Shown in pieces: positions 27,581 through 36,038 of a stretch of 64,000 nucleotides of DNA. Position numbers and translations under genes: made by a program. Within the stretch, counting starts at the first letter, position 1; the number at the start of each line of letters is the position of its first letter. The stretch is from an actinobacterium SCGC AAA278-O22 (GTDB lineage Bacteria > Actinomycetota > Actinomycetes > Nanopelagicales > Nanopelagicaceae): positions 1 to 64,000 of the forward strand of contig AQUA01000005.1 in the NCBI GenBank assembly GCA_000372185.1, written 5' to 3'. The notes under the pieces were generated by a model. It did no database searches. It was not told the DNA's origin and worked only from the letters and a program-made list of their open reading frames with translations.

Positions 27581-27699
27581 TATCTCTCATCCGGACTTTA
27601 ACCGTCGGTCTCAGAATTTCACTGAGTCAACCGCCCATTGGATATGTGCGGGTCGCGGACTATAACCGCCGGTTCGAAATTACATCGACCCCGATAACA
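27581..27699 (-). ncRNA. FMN riboswitch (RFN element)
   Basis: On the minus strand the leader contains GGGGTC, GAACCGGCGGTTATAGTCCG, CGACCC, GGTTGACTCAGTGAAATTCT, GAGACCGACGGTTAAAGTCC and GGATGAGAG, the conserved RFN segments in the right order. It lies 20 bases upstream of ribD, so FMN should repress the whole rib operon, probably at translation initiation of ribD, since I see no U-tract between it and the ATG. Confidence 0.95.
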
Positions 27700-27707
27700 A
27701 CAAGGCC

Positions 27708-27713
27708 AGTCTA
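27708..27713 (-). promoter_or_regulatory. Probable -10 element of the riboflavin operon
   Basis: TAGACT on the minus strand lies just upstream of the riboswitch, placing transcription start near 27701. The -35 is weak. Confidence 0.45.
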
Positions 27714-27731
27714 ATGCACTGGTGGGAATGC

Positions 27732-27761
27732 AAAAACCCCGCTGAAATCAGCGGGGTTTTT
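27732..27761 (-). terminator. Rho-independent terminator after nrdJ (possibly bidirectional)
   Basis: AAAACCCCGCTGA and TCAGCGGGGTTTT form a near-perfect stem with a 4-base centre, followed on the minus strand by T residues. It lies 20 bases after the nrdJ stop and just upstream of the riboflavin promoter. The symmetric A/T flanks would let it work on either strand. Confidence 0.9.
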
Positions 27762-27781
27762 GAACGGGGTATGGATAAGAC

Positions 27782-30619
27782 TTAGCTGCAACCAGATGTG
27801 TTGCCACAGCCTTCGCATACGAAGCATGCACCTGACATACGCATCTTCACGCCACATGTCATACAGAGCGGTGCATCAGATTTGATTCCCATTGATTCAA
27901 GGAGATCAGATGATGATCCAATTGTTGGAGCAACTGCAGGTGCCGCCTCAATCTTTACCGCTACCGGCTTTGGTGCCTCAACCTTTGCAGGAGCAGCTAC
28001 CGCCGCAGGCGCAACCGCTTTTGGGGTATCGGTTTCCTTTGCGATTGGTGCATATTCGCCACCGTTATCGAGAGCTGCTGCGCGCTCTGCTGCTGTGTAG
28101 AGACCCATTGCTGAACGCTGTTCGAATGGAAGGTAATCAAGTGCCAAACGACGGAAGATGTAATCCATCATTGACTGTGCGATGCGAACATCTGCATCAT
28201 CTGTCATACCTGCTGGTTCAAAGCGCAAGTTGGTGAACTTCTCAACGAATGTCTCGAGAGGTACTCCGTATTGAAGACCAATTGATACTGCGATTGAGAA
28301 TGCATCCATGACGCCTGCAAGAGTTGATCCCTGCTTGCCTAGCTTTAGGAAGACTTCGCCAAGAGTTCCATCAGCGTATGCACCAGCGGTCATGTAACCC
28401 TCGGCGCCTCCGACTGAGAATGATGTCGTTGTTGCAGGACGTGACTTTGGAAGGCGCTTACGAACTGGGGTTGAGAGTTCTTCTTCAACAACAGCTTCTT
28501 TCTTCTTCGCCTTTCCATCTGAAAGTGGCTGACCGACCTTGCAGTTATCGCGATAGACAGCAAGCGCCTTGAGACCGAGCTTCCAACCTTCGTAATAGAC
28601 CTGTTCGACTTCTTCGACAGTTGCTTCTTCTGGAAGGTTCACTGTCTTTGAAATCGCACCTGACAAGAATGGCTGGCAGGCAGCCATCATGCGGACGTGG
28701 CCCATTGGAGCGATTGAACGCGCACCAAGTGCACAGTCGAATACGTCGTAGTGCTCTTGCTTAAGTCCTGGTGCATCGATGACGTGGCCATTTGCTGCGA
28801 TAAATTCAACAATCGCTTCGATGGTTTCGTCGGTGTAGCCAAGCTTCTTGAGAGCCTGTGGAACTGTCTGGTTAACGATCTGCATAGATCCGCCACCGAC
28901 AAGCTTCTTGAACTTAACGAGTGAGAAGTCAGGCTCGATACCAGTGGTATCGCAATCCATCATCAAACCAATTGTTCCTGTTGGTGCAAGAACTGAGATC
29001 TGCGCATTTCGCCATCCGTTCTTATCGCCGATTGTGAGGCATGCATCCCACGCCTTATTTGCTTCTGCCCAAACATCGATATCGAGTGTGGTTTCTTGCT
29101 TTGCAGCAGATGAAGCAGCAGCGTGCTTACGCATAACGCGAGCATGTGCTGACGCATTACGTGCGAAGCCATCGTATGGACCAACAATGCCTGCAAGTTC
29201 AGCTGAGCGCTTGTAGGTGATACCTGACATCAACGATGTGATTGCACCAGCGAGTGCGCGGCCGCCTTCTGAATCGTATGCAAGACCTGATGCCATAAGA
29301 AGTGCGCCGAGGTTTGCATATCCAATTCCGAGCTGACGGTATGCACGAGTTGTCTCGCCAATTGCCTGTGTTGGGAAGTCTGCGAAGCAGATTGAAATAT
29401 CCATCGCAGTGATGATCATTTCTGCTGCCTTTGCAAATGTCTTTGAATCAAATGAACCATCTGCTTTGAGGAACTTCATCAAGTTCAGTGAAGCCAAGTT
29501 ACATGATGAGTTATCAAGTGACATGTACTCAGAGCAAGGGTTAGATGCATTGATACGACCTGTTTCAGGATTGGTGTGCCAATCGTTGATGGTGTCGTCG
29601 TACTGGATTCCAGGATCAGCACATGCCCATGCAGCTTCTGCCATCTTGCGGAAGAGCTTGCGAGCATCTGTTGTCTCGATGACTTCGCCAGTTGAGCGAG
29701 CCTTCAAACCGAATTCAGTGCCGTTCTCGTATGCGCGCATAAATTCATCGCTGACGCGAACTGAGTTATTTGCATTCTGATATTGCACAGAGATGATGTC
29801 TTTTCCACCGAGATCCATATCGAAGCCCGCATCGCGAAGTGCGCGAATCTTCTGCTCTTCAGAGACCTTAGTTTCAATGAACTCTTCGATATCTGGGTGA
29901 TCGACATCGAGAACAACCATCTTTGCAGCGCGACGGGTTGCACCCCCTGACTTGATTGTTCCTGCAGATGCATCTGCTCCACGCATAAATGAAACTGGGC
30001 CAGAAGCTGTTCCACCTGACTTAAGGAGTTCCTTTGAAGAACGGATACGTGACAAGTTAAGACCGGCACCAGAACCGCCCTTAAAGATCATTCCTTCTTC
30101 GCGATACCAATTAAGGATTGATTCCATAGTGTCATCAACAGACAAGATAAAGCAGGCAGATACTTGCTGTGGGGCAGCAGTTCCGACGTTAAACCAGACT
30201 GGGGAGTTGAAAGAGAAGATTTGGTGCATGAGCATGTGGGTGAGTTCGTGCTCGAAAATTGTTGCATCGTTATCTGTTGCAAAGTAACCGAACTCTTTTC
30301 CGGCCTTTACATAGGTAAGTACAACGCGATCGATGACCTGCTTGAGAGACCATTCGCGATTTTCGGCACCGACTGCGCCACGGAAGTACTTGGTGGTTAC
30401 GATCGTTGAAGCATTCACTGACCAGAAGTCAGGGAATTCAACGCCGCGTTGTTCGAAAACAACTTCGCCAGTCTTCCAATTCTGTTGAACAACATCGCGG
30501 CGATCCCATGTGACTGTGTCATAAGGATGTACGCCTTCTGTTGTGTAAATACGTTCGACGGTAAGAGCCTTTCCGCCCTTGACCTTCGAAGTTGGTCGAT
30601 TGATGACCGTATCTGACAT
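27782..30619 (-). CDS. nrdJ: Adenosylcobalamin-dependent (class II) ribonucleoside-diphosphate reductase
   Basis: 945 residues. Converts ribonucleotides to deoxyribonucleotides using vitamin B12. Seen: SACFILSVDDTMESI, FKGGSGAGLNLSRIRSS, RGADASAGTIKSGG, the active-site block NASNPCSEYMSLDNSSCNLA, and DNCKVGQPLSDG. The last 30 residues carry a Cys-rich tail (CMTCGVKMRMSGACFVCEGC) as in other long class II enzymes, probably for redox exchange or zinc. The central C-terminal linker is Ala/Pro-rich. It follows nrdR by 3 bases and shares its NrdR-boxed promoter. No cobalamin riboswitch is visible upstream. Confidence 0.95.
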   Translation of the reverse strand: MSDTVINRPTSKVKGGKALTVERIYTTEGVHPYDTVTWDRRDVVQQNWKTGEVVFEQRGVEFPDFWSVNASTIVTTKYFRGAVGAENREWSLKQVIDRVVLTYVKAGKEFGYFATDNDATIFEHELTHMLMHQIFSFNSPVWFNVGTAAPQQVSACFILSVDDTMESILNWYREEGMIFKGGSGAGLNLSRIRSSKELLKSGGTASGPVSFMRGADASAGTIKSGGATRRAAKMVVLDVDHPDIEEFIETKVSEEQKIRALRDAGFDMDLGGKDIISVQYQNANNSVRVSDEFMRAYENGTEFGLKARSTGEVIETTDARKLFRKMAEAAWACADPGIQYDDTINDWHTNPETGRINASNPCSEYMSLDNSSCNLASLNLMKFLKADGSFDSKTFAKAAEMIITAMDISICFADFPTQAIGETTRAYRQLGIGYANLGALLMASGLAYDSEGGRALAGAITSLMSGITYKRSAELAGIVGPYDGFARNASAHARVMRKHAAASSAAKQETTLDIDVWAEANKAWDACLTIGDKNGWRNAQISVLAPTGTIGLMMDCDTTGIEPDFSLVKFKKLVGGGSMQIVNQTVPQALKKLGYTDETIEAIVEFIAANGHVIDAPGLKQEHYDVFDCALGARSIAPMGHVRMMAACQPFLSGAISKTVNLPEEATVEEVEQVYYEGWKLGLKALAVYRDNCKVGQPLSDGKAKKKEAVVEEELSTPVRKRLPKSRPATTTSFSVGGAEGYMTAGAYADGTLGEVFLKLGKQGSTLAGVMDAFSIAVSIGLQYGVPLETFVEKFTNLRFEPAGMTDDADVRIAQSMMDYIFRRLALDYLPFEQRSAMGLYTAAERAAALDNGGEYAPIAKETDTPKAVAPAAVAAPAKVEAPKPVAVKIEAAPAVAPTIGSSSDLLESMGIKSDAPLCMTCGVKMRMSGACFVCEGCGNTSGCS

Positions 30620-30622
30620 GTG

Positions 30623-31147
30623 TTATTTCCCCGTCTTCTGTTGTGCTGTTGATGTGTCTGGTGTTGTTACTTTTACTGCTGGTGTTGCTTGTTTTGCGTT
30701 CGAAGGAAGGGCGCGGAGAAGTGCAATCTCACCTTCGAAATCTTCAAGGGATGCAAAGTTACGGTACACAGACGCGTATCGGAGGTAAGCAACCTCATCG
30801 AGTTCGCGGAGTGGCGCAAGGATTGCCAACCCAACTTCTTGAGCTTCGATCTCTGCCTGTCCTGTTGAGCGAAGGGTCTCTTCTACTCGCTGGGCTAGGA
30901 GAACCAAATCATCTTCATCTACTGGGCGACCTTGGCACGCCTTGCGAACGCCGACAAGAACTTTCTCGCGGCTAAAAGGTTCGGTAGCACCTGATCGCTT
31001 GATGATGTTAAGGAGTGCAACCTCTTGGGTTGAAAAGCGCTGGCCGCATTTAGGGCATTCGCGGCGGCGGCGGATTTCTGTGCCATCTACGACCGGGCGG
31101 GAGTCGACGACGCGGGAATCATCGTGTCTGCAGAACGGACAAATCAT
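30623..31147 (-). CDS. nrdR: Transcriptional repressor NrdR
   Basis: 174 residues. The N-terminal zinc ribbon has [13 protein letters not shown] and [14 protein letters not shown]; the ATP-cone (about residues 48-138) has [22 protein letters not shown]. NrdR senses ATP/dATP and represses ribonucleotide reductase genes. It is the first gene of the nrdR-nrdJ operon and has two NrdR boxes upstream, so it should control itself. The C-terminal 25 residues are a Thr/Pro/Ala-rich extension not seen in short homologues. Confidence 0.94.
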   Translation of the reverse strand: MICPFCRHDDSRVVDSRPVVDGTEIRRRRECPKCGQRFSTQEVALLNIIKRSGATEPFSREKVLVGVRKACQGRPVDEDDLVLLAQRVEETLRSTGQAEIEAQEVGLAILAPLRELDEVAYLRYASVYRNFASLEDFEGEIALLRALPSNAKQATPAVKVTTPDTSTAQQKTGK

Positions 31148-31224
31148 CTCGGCGTGTCTCCCTTCGAATGCTCTACTTTTCCCAAAATCGGGTGTATTGG
31201 CGAATTGGCTAAACTACCGTAAAA

Positions 31225-31240
31225 ACACTACTTATGGAAG
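31225..31240. promoter_or_regulatory. NrdR box 1
   Basis: ACACTACTTATGGAAG fits the NrdR box (acaCwAnATnTwG type) with the core C-T-A and T-x-G in place; the right half is weaker. It lies 78 bases upstream of the nrdR start. Confidence 0.65.
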
Positions 31241-31255
31241 TTTTTGCCTTTTTGA

Positions 31256-31271
31256 CCCCTACATATAGTGG
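31256..31271. promoter_or_regulatory. NrdR box 2
   Basis: CCCCTACATATAGTGG matches the NrdR box core (CTACATATAG) well. It is offset by exactly 31 bases from box 1, about three helical turns, the usual arrangement for cooperative NrdR binding. Confidence 0.75.
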
Positions 31272-31351
31272 GAACTATAAAGCATTTCTTGAGACTCTGC
31301 CTCTCCAGTAGCCAATTCGACTTCGTGTCGCGAATCGACCCTGCCGTACGC

Positions 31352-31720
31352 CTACTTGAGCGGGATACGCAGCTTCTGCCCTGTTGCTACATCGACAGAC
31401 GGGAGCGAGTTGACCGAGATGATCTCGGCGACGAGCGAGCGCACATCGCCACCTGCTGCAAGGCGGTTGGCGAGGGACCAGACGGTATCTCCTGGGGCCA
31501 CGGTGACGGTGATGAAGGATCCGGCTGTGGCAGGTGCCGCGCTTGTTCCGGCCCCAGCCTTTGCGCTGACAACTGAACCCAGGACGATAGCGAGAGAGAG
31601 AACCACGAAGGTGCGAGCTAAGCGACCACGGCGATTTAAATGAACGCCTGACGGAACGGCCGAAAGTGCCTGATTTACACTGACTTTAGAGCTGTATGGA
31701 GAAAGTGTGAGCGTGCTCAT
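31352..31720 (-). CDS. LysM-domain protein next to lexA (SOS-induced, Rv2719c/DivS-like)
   Basis: 122 residues. A short cytoplasmic N-terminus, a membrane segment at about residues 36-58 (TFVVLSLAIVLGSVVSA), then a LysM domain (TVTVAPGDTVWSLANRL, ending KLRIPLK) exposed outside the membrane. The same gene order (nrdR, LysM protein, lexA) occurs in mycobacteria and corynebacteria, where the LysM protein is a DNA-damage-induced cell-division inhibitor or cell-wall factor. It has a perfect LexA box 45 bases upstream of its ATG, so SOS induction is likely. The protein is short and lacks a catalytic domain. Confidence 0.78.
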   Translation of the reverse strand: MSTLTLSPYSSKVSVNQALSAVPSGVHLNRRGRLARTFVVLSLAIVLGSVVSAKAGAGTSAAPATAGSFITVTVAPGDTVWSLANRLAAGGDVRSLVAEIISVNSLPSVDVATGQKLRIPLK

Positions 31721-31764
31721 GGTTCGTCTCTTTCGCTACTGACGTTAACCTTGGGGGAAGGTTT

Positions 31765-31780
31765 TCGAACACTTGTTCGA
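31765..31780. promoter_or_regulatory. LexA (SOS) box, perfect palindrome
   Basis: TCGAACACTTGTTCGA matches the actinobacterial SOS box (TCGAACnnnnGTTCGA) with both arms perfect. Lies in the divergent LysM-lexA spacer, nearer the LysM gene. Confidence 0.93.
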
Positions 31781-31823
31781 TAGGAAAACCATATACCCGC
31801 CCGCCGACATCTGCAACTTTTTT

Positions 31824-31839
31824 TCGAACATTTGTTTGA
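31824..31839. promoter_or_regulatory. LexA (SOS) box, one mismatch
   Basis: TCGAACATTTGTTTGA differs from the palindrome at one right-arm position. It lies 31 bases before the lexA start, suited to autoregulation, and 59 bases from the first box. Confidence 0.88.
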
Positions 31840-31870
31840 ATTTATCCCCAACCTGTGGAACACTCTGTGT

Positions 31871-32521
31871 ATGGCAAAAAAGGACTCCCCAGCAACAGGC
31901 AAGGCTGAGCTCACCGCTCGCCAGATCACCATCCTCGACTTCATCAAGACCGCTACCGAATCGCAGGGCTACGCCCCCTCCATGCGAGAAATCGGCGAAG
32001 CTGCAGGGCTCAACTCCCCTGCCTCAGTCTCTTATCAACTCGACATCCTTCAGAAGAAGGGGCTCATCCGCCGCGATGCCGAACGTGGCCGCGCCATGGA
32101 GGTCATCCTTCCTGACAGCATGACCGGCGAAAGCGCGCACACCGATAAGACTCGCTTTATCCCACTCGTTGGTTCAATCGCAGCAGGTGTACCTATCACT
32201 GCCGATCAACAGGTCGAAGAAACTTTCCCACTTCCTGAATCTCTTGTCGGCAAGGGCGATCTCTTTATGCTCAAGGTCAAGGGCGAATCCATGATCGATG
32301 CAGCTATCTGCGATGGCGATTACGTTGTTATTCGTCAACAGAAAGATGCCACCAATGGCGACATCGTTGCAGCGATGATCGATGGCGAAGCAACAGTCAA
32401 AACTTTCTCACGCAAAGGTGGCCATATCTGGCTGCTTCCTGCCAACGATGACTTCGCGCCTATCGACGGCGACCACTGCGAAGTTCTAGGAATCGTTACT
32501 GCAGTACTGCGCTCGCTGTAA
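31871..32521 (+). CDS. lexA: LexA SOS repressor
   Basis: About 216 residues. The N-terminal winged helix ([20 protein letters not shown], then [13 protein letters not shown]) binds SOS boxes. The C-terminal S24 peptidase domain has the Ala-Gly self-cleavage site ([12 protein letters not shown]), catalytic Ser in GESMIDAAI and catalytic Lys in [11 protein letters not shown] use the ATG at 31871 ([15 protein letters not shown]), which fits family alignments; an earlier start would overlap the second LexA box. Confidence 0.95.
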   Translation: MAKKDSPATGKAELTARQITILDFIKTATESQGYAPSMREIGEAAGLNSPASVSYQLDILQKKGLIRRDAERGRAMEVILPDSMTGESAHTDKTRFIPLVGSIAAGVPITADQQVEETFPLPESLVGKGDLFMLKVKGESMIDAAICDGDYVVIRQQKDATNGDIVAAMIDGEATVKTFSRKGGHIWLLPANDDFAPIDGDHCEVLGIVTAVLRSL

Positions 32522-32902
32522 TTACTTCTTTCCTTCGACATCCTTCAATACTTGATGGATCTCTTTTGCAATCGCTTTGAGCTCTTTGAGCTCTTGATCC
32601 GCCAACGAGCGCGCCTCTTTTGCGAGTTCGAATTCGCCAAGGGATGCTGTGTGAGTCTCTGTAATCATCTCTTCCACACTTTGTGAAGAGACTTGCTGCC
32701 CCACCATGATGATCGAGAGCAGCACCAGCTGCAGAAAGGTCTGCGCAACCCAGGCCACGATCACAACTACATCACCTGTCTTGATGGCAGCCGGCAATGA
32801 GATCAGCGCAAGAGCTGCGAAGATATAGGCACACCACATCGTCGATACAAATGAGGTGATCTTCTCGGCTAAGCGGCGATTAAATTCATTGATGCGCTTC
32901 AT
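32522..32902 (-). CDS. Small membrane protein, DUF1003-like
   Basis: 126 residues. Two hydrophobic segments (about 18-38, MWCAYIFAALALISLPAAI, and 45-68, VVVIVAWVAQTFLQLVLLSI) are followed by a 55-residue charged helical tail. The layout FNRRLAEKIT, MW, and WVAQTFLQLVLLSIIMVGQ resembles the core of DUF1003 membrane proteins. No function is known. Its ATG overlaps the end of the cupin gene as ATGA; it converges on lexA without a gap. Confidence 0.68.
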   Translation of the reverse strand: MKRINEFNRRLAEKITSFVSTMWCAYIFAALALISLPAAIKTGDVVVIVAWVAQTFLQLVLLSIIMVGQQVSSQSVEEMITETHTASLGEFELAKEARSLADQELKELKAIAKEIHQVLKDVEGKK

Positions 32903-33243
32903 AGCCGGCCGAAATCATCCTCAAGGCGAACAATGTCATCTTCGCCAAAGTAGGTACCTGACTGCACCTCTATAAAAGTCACACCGTTACTTTCAGGCGC
33001 TGCCATGCGGTGAGCAACCCCAATTCCAATATCTACTGATTCACCAGCCTGAAGTGTCTTTGTCACTCCATCAATGGTGACGATGGCTGGCCCCTGAGTA
33101 ATGAACCAATGCTCGGCGCGCTTTTGATGAGTTTGATACGAAAGTCGAGCGCCAGCTTTGACGGTGATCTCTTTTACTTGTGAGAAGGCATTGGTGTGAA
33201 GCACTTGATAGCTGCCCCACGGACGTTCGGAATATTCCAACAC
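32899..33243 (-). CDS. Cupin protein related to the phosphomannose isomerase type II C-terminal domain
   Basis: 114 residues, a single cupin. SERPWGSYQVLH, SYQTHQKRAEHWFITQG (metal-binding His and Glu) and GESVDIGIGVAHRM match the mannose-6-phosphate isomerase half of GDP-mannose pyrophosphorylase/isomerase enzymes. Alone it may isomerise a sugar phosphate or just bind one. I chose the GTG at 33243, one base past the TAA of the ROK kinase gene (stop at 33245), over an earlier start that would overlap it. The pair suggests joint sugar handling. Confidence 0.75.
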   Translation of the reverse strand: MLEYSERPWGSYQVLHTNAFSQVKEITVKAGARLSYQTHQKRAEHWFITQGPAIVTIDGVTKTLQAGESVDIGIGVAHRMAAPESNGVTFIEVQSGTYFGEDDIVRLEDDFGRL

Positions 33244-33244
33244 G

Positions 33245-34150
33245 TTATGCCCTCTCTTCTCGTGGGATGAATCCAACCAAACCTGCACCAACAAGTCCTG
33301 AATCTTTACCGAGTGTTGCCTTCTTTAGCTCCACTTTTCCGGGAAAGTTTAGGTTTTTCATCTCTTTCTCAAAGTGCTTGACCAAGATGGGCCAATAGAC
33401 ATCATCAGCGTTCATCACCCCACCGCCCACCACAATGGTGTCGAGATCCATCAGCGCCACTGAATTCAGTAATCCCAGCGCCAATACAGCTGCTCCCTTT
33501 TCGATTGAAGCAACTGCCTTCGCATCTCCTGCACGCGCAGCATCAGCAACTGCTTCAAAGTTTTCTACCCCATAATCTTTTGCCATATTGGTTCCACTTG
33601 CATATGCCTCAACACATCCGCGTTGCCCACACGCACAGAGATTTCCATTCTGCACAACAACTGCGTGACCGATATATCCAGCGTTTCCTGTGCGCCCCAC
33701 ATGAAATTGCCCATTGAGAACTACACCGCCACCAATACCGGTAGAGACCACAATGCCCATCAGGTTGGTTGCACCTCGTCCCGCCCCTAAACGAAATTCT
33801 GCGTAAGCAAGTGCGCTGGCATCACCAATAATGCGCACCTCTTTGATTCCAGAAACTTTCTTCACAAAATCTACGAGTGAGAAATCAACCCAATGTGCAA
33901 TATTGACCGGATTGATGGTGCCTTTATCTTTATCGATAGGACCTGCTGATCCGATACCTGCGCCCAGAATTCGCACACCATCGCGATGACATACCTGTGC
34001 AATGGCAGTTGCCAATGAATCGTTGAGTTCATCTAACGTTGCCACTTTCGAGCTGATATCAACCCGCGCAAGGAGTTCGCCATCGCTTGCAACCAAGCCG
34101 ACCGCCACCTTGGTGGCACCGACATCGATGGCAAGTGCTGCGTTTTTCAT
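33245..34150 (-). CDS. ROK-family sugar kinase (glucokinase-like)
   Basis: 301 residues. ALAIDVGATKVAVGLVA is the ATP-binding start; VVSTGIGGGVVLNG and the zinc motif CACGQRGCVEAYASG (CxCGxxGCxE) mark an active ROK kinase. No helix-turn-helix domain, so an enzyme not a regulator. It phosphorylates a hexose such as glucose or an N-acylated amino sugar. I use the ATG at 34150; the frame before it is out of family alignment. Followed by a coupled cupin isomerase gene. Confidence 0.85.
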   Translation of the reverse strand: MKNAALAIDVGATKVAVGLVASDGELLARVDISSKVATLDELNDSLATAIAQVCHRDGVRILGAGIGSAGPIDKDKGTINPVNIAHWVDFSLVDFVKKVSGIKEVRIIGDASALAYAEFRLGAGRGATNLMGIVVSTGIGGGVVLNGQFHVGRTGNAGYIGHAVVVQNGNLCACGQRGCVEAYASGTNMAKDYGVENFEAVADAARAGDAKAVASIEKGAAVLALGLLNSVALMDLDTIVVGGGVMNADDVYWPILVKHFEKEMKNLNFPGKVELKKATLGKDSGLVGAGLVGFIPREERA

Positions 34151-34170
34151 AGCTCGCCAAGAGTATCGTG

Positions 34171-34218
34171 GCAAGGAAAGACCCCCTCAGCGGGGGCGCC
34201 GAAGGGGTCTTTCCTTGC
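34171..34218. terminator. Strong 15-bp hairpin upstream of the ROK kinase gene
   Basis: GCAAGGAAAGACCCC (34171-34185) pairs perfectly with GGGGTCTTTCCTTGC (34204-34218); the 18-base centre is CG-rich and may pair further. No U-tract follows on either strand, so it could be an intrinsic terminator variant, a processing site or an mRNA stabiliser. It lies 21 bases from the ROK ATG. Confidence 0.5.
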
Positions 34219-34227
34219 TACAAATTC

Positions 34228-34253
34228 TTCGTCAGACCCTCATTCAGACGAAG
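34228..34253 (-). terminator. Possible terminator of the metallophosphatase gene
   Basis: CTTCGTC (34228-34234) and GACGAAG (34247-34253) form a 7-bp stem. It is 33 bases past the gene's stop, with AATTTG following on the minus strand, a weak tail. Confidence 0.4.
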
Positions 34254-34286
34254 CTTTTGTTTCTTGCTGTCCCGATGGAGAAAGTC

Positions 34287-35387
34287 TTAGGCAGCAGGTG
34301 TGTGAACATCCACGTTGCCAGGGATGACGTGAACCTTGAAGTTCCACAAATTCTTGCTATGCGGATCCACTACCAATTCAACCCAATGATTGAATCCTGA
34401 ACCGAATGTCTGAACTCTTGTGAAGTTCTCAACGAGTGAGCCCTTATCCTTTTCAACCAGCTTTCCAGCTGTCTCATTCATTGGCATATCGACCTGGTAC
34501 CAGTGCTCATCGCCATTCTGAAGAAGTACTGGCTTTCCAAACTTGATTGTGTTTGTAAGGAGTGCCTGCTTCACAGCTGCAAATGCTGCAGTGTTTTCAT
34601 TGTTAGGTGAAGCCTGGTCACGTAGATAGCCTTCCCAGTCCATATTTGCTTGGACAACAACAATGACTCCAACTGAGCCATCTGCCTTTGCCTTGTCAAA
34701 GCCTTTATTGATCCATGCAACGTTTGCAGCATCTCGAGCCTTGTATTCTGCATCGTCACCATCAGTTGCTTTATCGTTGTATGTCTTAAATGTTGGAGTT
34801 GCAACTGCTGCGTTATTTGCAGATCCCGGTACGTGAGGAATGATGAAGGTGATGCCGTTGTAGGTGAACATCTGCATCTCTGGATACTTCGCATCGTGTA
34901 GAACACCGATACGTGAAAGTGGAGTTCCGAGGTTGATATATGAACCATCAGCCTTCTGGAAGTATGTTGAACGCACTAGCGCCAAACGGTTATTGGGATC
35001 GAAACCTCCCTTGACAGCACGGTCGCAGTCAACCCATTCGTTGTCGCCAACTGAGTAGAAGATTGGCTTGGCAAATTTATCGAAGAAATCTGTCTTGATG
35101 CGTGTGTATGCAGCATCTTCACACTTGTCGCCCTTACCGCTCATCGTGTCACCATCGAAGAGCACAATTTTTGCGTTTGATGCATTGATGTCGTTGATGA
35201 CCGCAGGAGTCTGTGTCTGACCTTTGGCGTCGTATGGCATATCGCCAATGAGAGCGATGCTGAAGCGGTATGACGCTGCAGCATTTGCGGGAGTATTGGC
35301 AGCAACTGCTGCACTAACAGCAAGACCAGCTGCAACGAAAACTGCAGCGGCTTTCTTGAGTGATTGCGGAGTGAGTGAAAGTTTCAT
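34287..35387 (-). CDS. Secreted calcineurin-like metallophosphatase protein
   Basis: About 366 residues. The signal peptide spans about 1-38 (AAAVFVAAGLAVSAAVAAN, with ANAA before the mature part). IALIGDMPYD, VLFDGDTMSGKGD, YSVGDNEWVDCD and QNGDEHWYQV are spaced like the metal-binding motifs of metallophosphoesterases. Exported, so possibly releasing phosphate from organic compounds outside the cell; this is inference. I chose the ATG at 35387 (MKLSLTPQ) since it begins the signal peptide. No metal ligand is obviously missing, but the family is divergent. Confidence 0.72.
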   Translation of the reverse strand: MKLSLTPQSLKKAAAVFVAAGLAVSAAVAANTPANAAASYRFSIALIGDMPYDAKGQTQTPAVINDINASNAKIVLFDGDTMSGKGDKCEDAAYTRIKTDFFDKFAKPIFYSVGDNEWVDCDRAVKGGFDPNNRLALVRSTYFQKADGSYINLGTPLSRIGVLHDAKYPEMQMFTYNGITFIIPHVPGSANNAAVATPTFKTYNDKATDGDDAEYKARDAANVAWINKGFDKAKADGSVGVIVVVQANMDWEGYLRDQASPNNENTAAFAAVKQALLTNTIKFGKPVLLQNGDEHWYQVDMPMNETAGKLVEKDKGSLVENFTRVQTFGSGFNHWVELVVDPHSKNLWNFKVHVIPGNVDVHTPAA

Positions 35388-35473
35388 GACAGCACCCTTA
35401 AGGCGAAAGATGTCTTTTAGGGAAAACTCAAACGCTACAAAGGTAAACAACCTCTGAATTCACACCCTGAAAG

Positions 35474-35479
35474 TAGACT
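35474..35479 (+). promoter_or_regulatory. -10 element for a leaderless message (35487 gene)
   Basis: TAGACT ends 7 bases before the ATG at 35487, and no ribosome binding site is seen, so transcription would start at or next to the start codon. Confidence 0.5.
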
Positions 35480-35486
35480 CTTCCAC

Positions 35487-36038
35487 ATGCCTAAAGACCC
35501 AGCCCGCGAGGCCCACTTCCCCGCCATCGAAAAGCGCTACGGCGAAAAGATGTCGTACTGGTTTAAAGTCATGAAGGAAATCAAGGACGAGAAATACCCA
35601 CAGCAGATTGCGTACCTGCGCGAGAACTACGGCTTTTCACAAGCCCACGCCAACGCGCTCGTGATGTACTCGCGTGGCTCCACAACCGCTAAGCGATTTA
35701 ATACCCCTACCGAGTACTACAAAACGGTGGCACCTCGACAAGCCACCACGATGCGCAAGATCTTTAAAGTAATTCAGACCAAATATCCCAAGACCGAACT
35801 CGTGATTGCTTGGAATCAACCGATGCTCAAACTGGGCAACGATTACATCTTCGGGGTATCGGCTGCCACCAAGCACATTTTGATTGCTCCATGGTCAACC
35901 GATGTGCTCGAGACATTTCGCACTCGACTTGAGCATTTAGATCTGAAGAAGAAGACCATCGGCGTTCCCAATGATTGGAAAGTCGAAGAGAAGTTAATCT
36001 TGGATATGGTCAAAGCCAGAATCGCCGAAACTAAATGA
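35487..36038 (+). CDS. DUF4287-type protein with a DUF5655/DUF1801-like C-terminal domain
   Basis: 183 residues, cytoplasmic. The N-terminal 60 residues (REAHFPAIEKRYGEKMSYWF, then YLRENYGFSQAHANALVMY) match the DUF4287 pattern. The C-terminal part (TMRKIFKVIQTKYPKTELVIAWNQPMLKLG, shown here only in part as a DUF1801-like start: KTELVIAWNQPMLKLG) continues with FGVSAATKHILIAPW, as in DUF1801/DUF5655 domains. No enzyme role is known. Its stop overlaps the next gene's start as ATGA, so the two are translated together. Confidence 0.72.
   Translation: MPKDPAREAHFPAIEKRYGEKMSYWFKVMKEIKDEKYPQQIAYLRENYGFSQAHANALVMYSRGSTTAKRFNTPTEYYKTVAPRQATTMRKIFKVIQTKYPKTELVIAWNQPMLKLGNDYIFGVSAATKHILIAPWSTDVLETFRTRLEHLDLKKKTIGVPNDWKVEEKLILDMVKARIAETK

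Noticed and set aside
27298-27714. Plus-strand frame across ribD start and the FMN riboswitch
   Set aside because: Its sequence is explained by the aptamer and ribD on the other strand.
31148-31351. Cobalamin riboswitch upstream of nrdR-nrdJ
   Set aside because: Looked for because nrdJ needs B12; I see only NrdR boxes and no B12-box-like sequence (GCCACTG).
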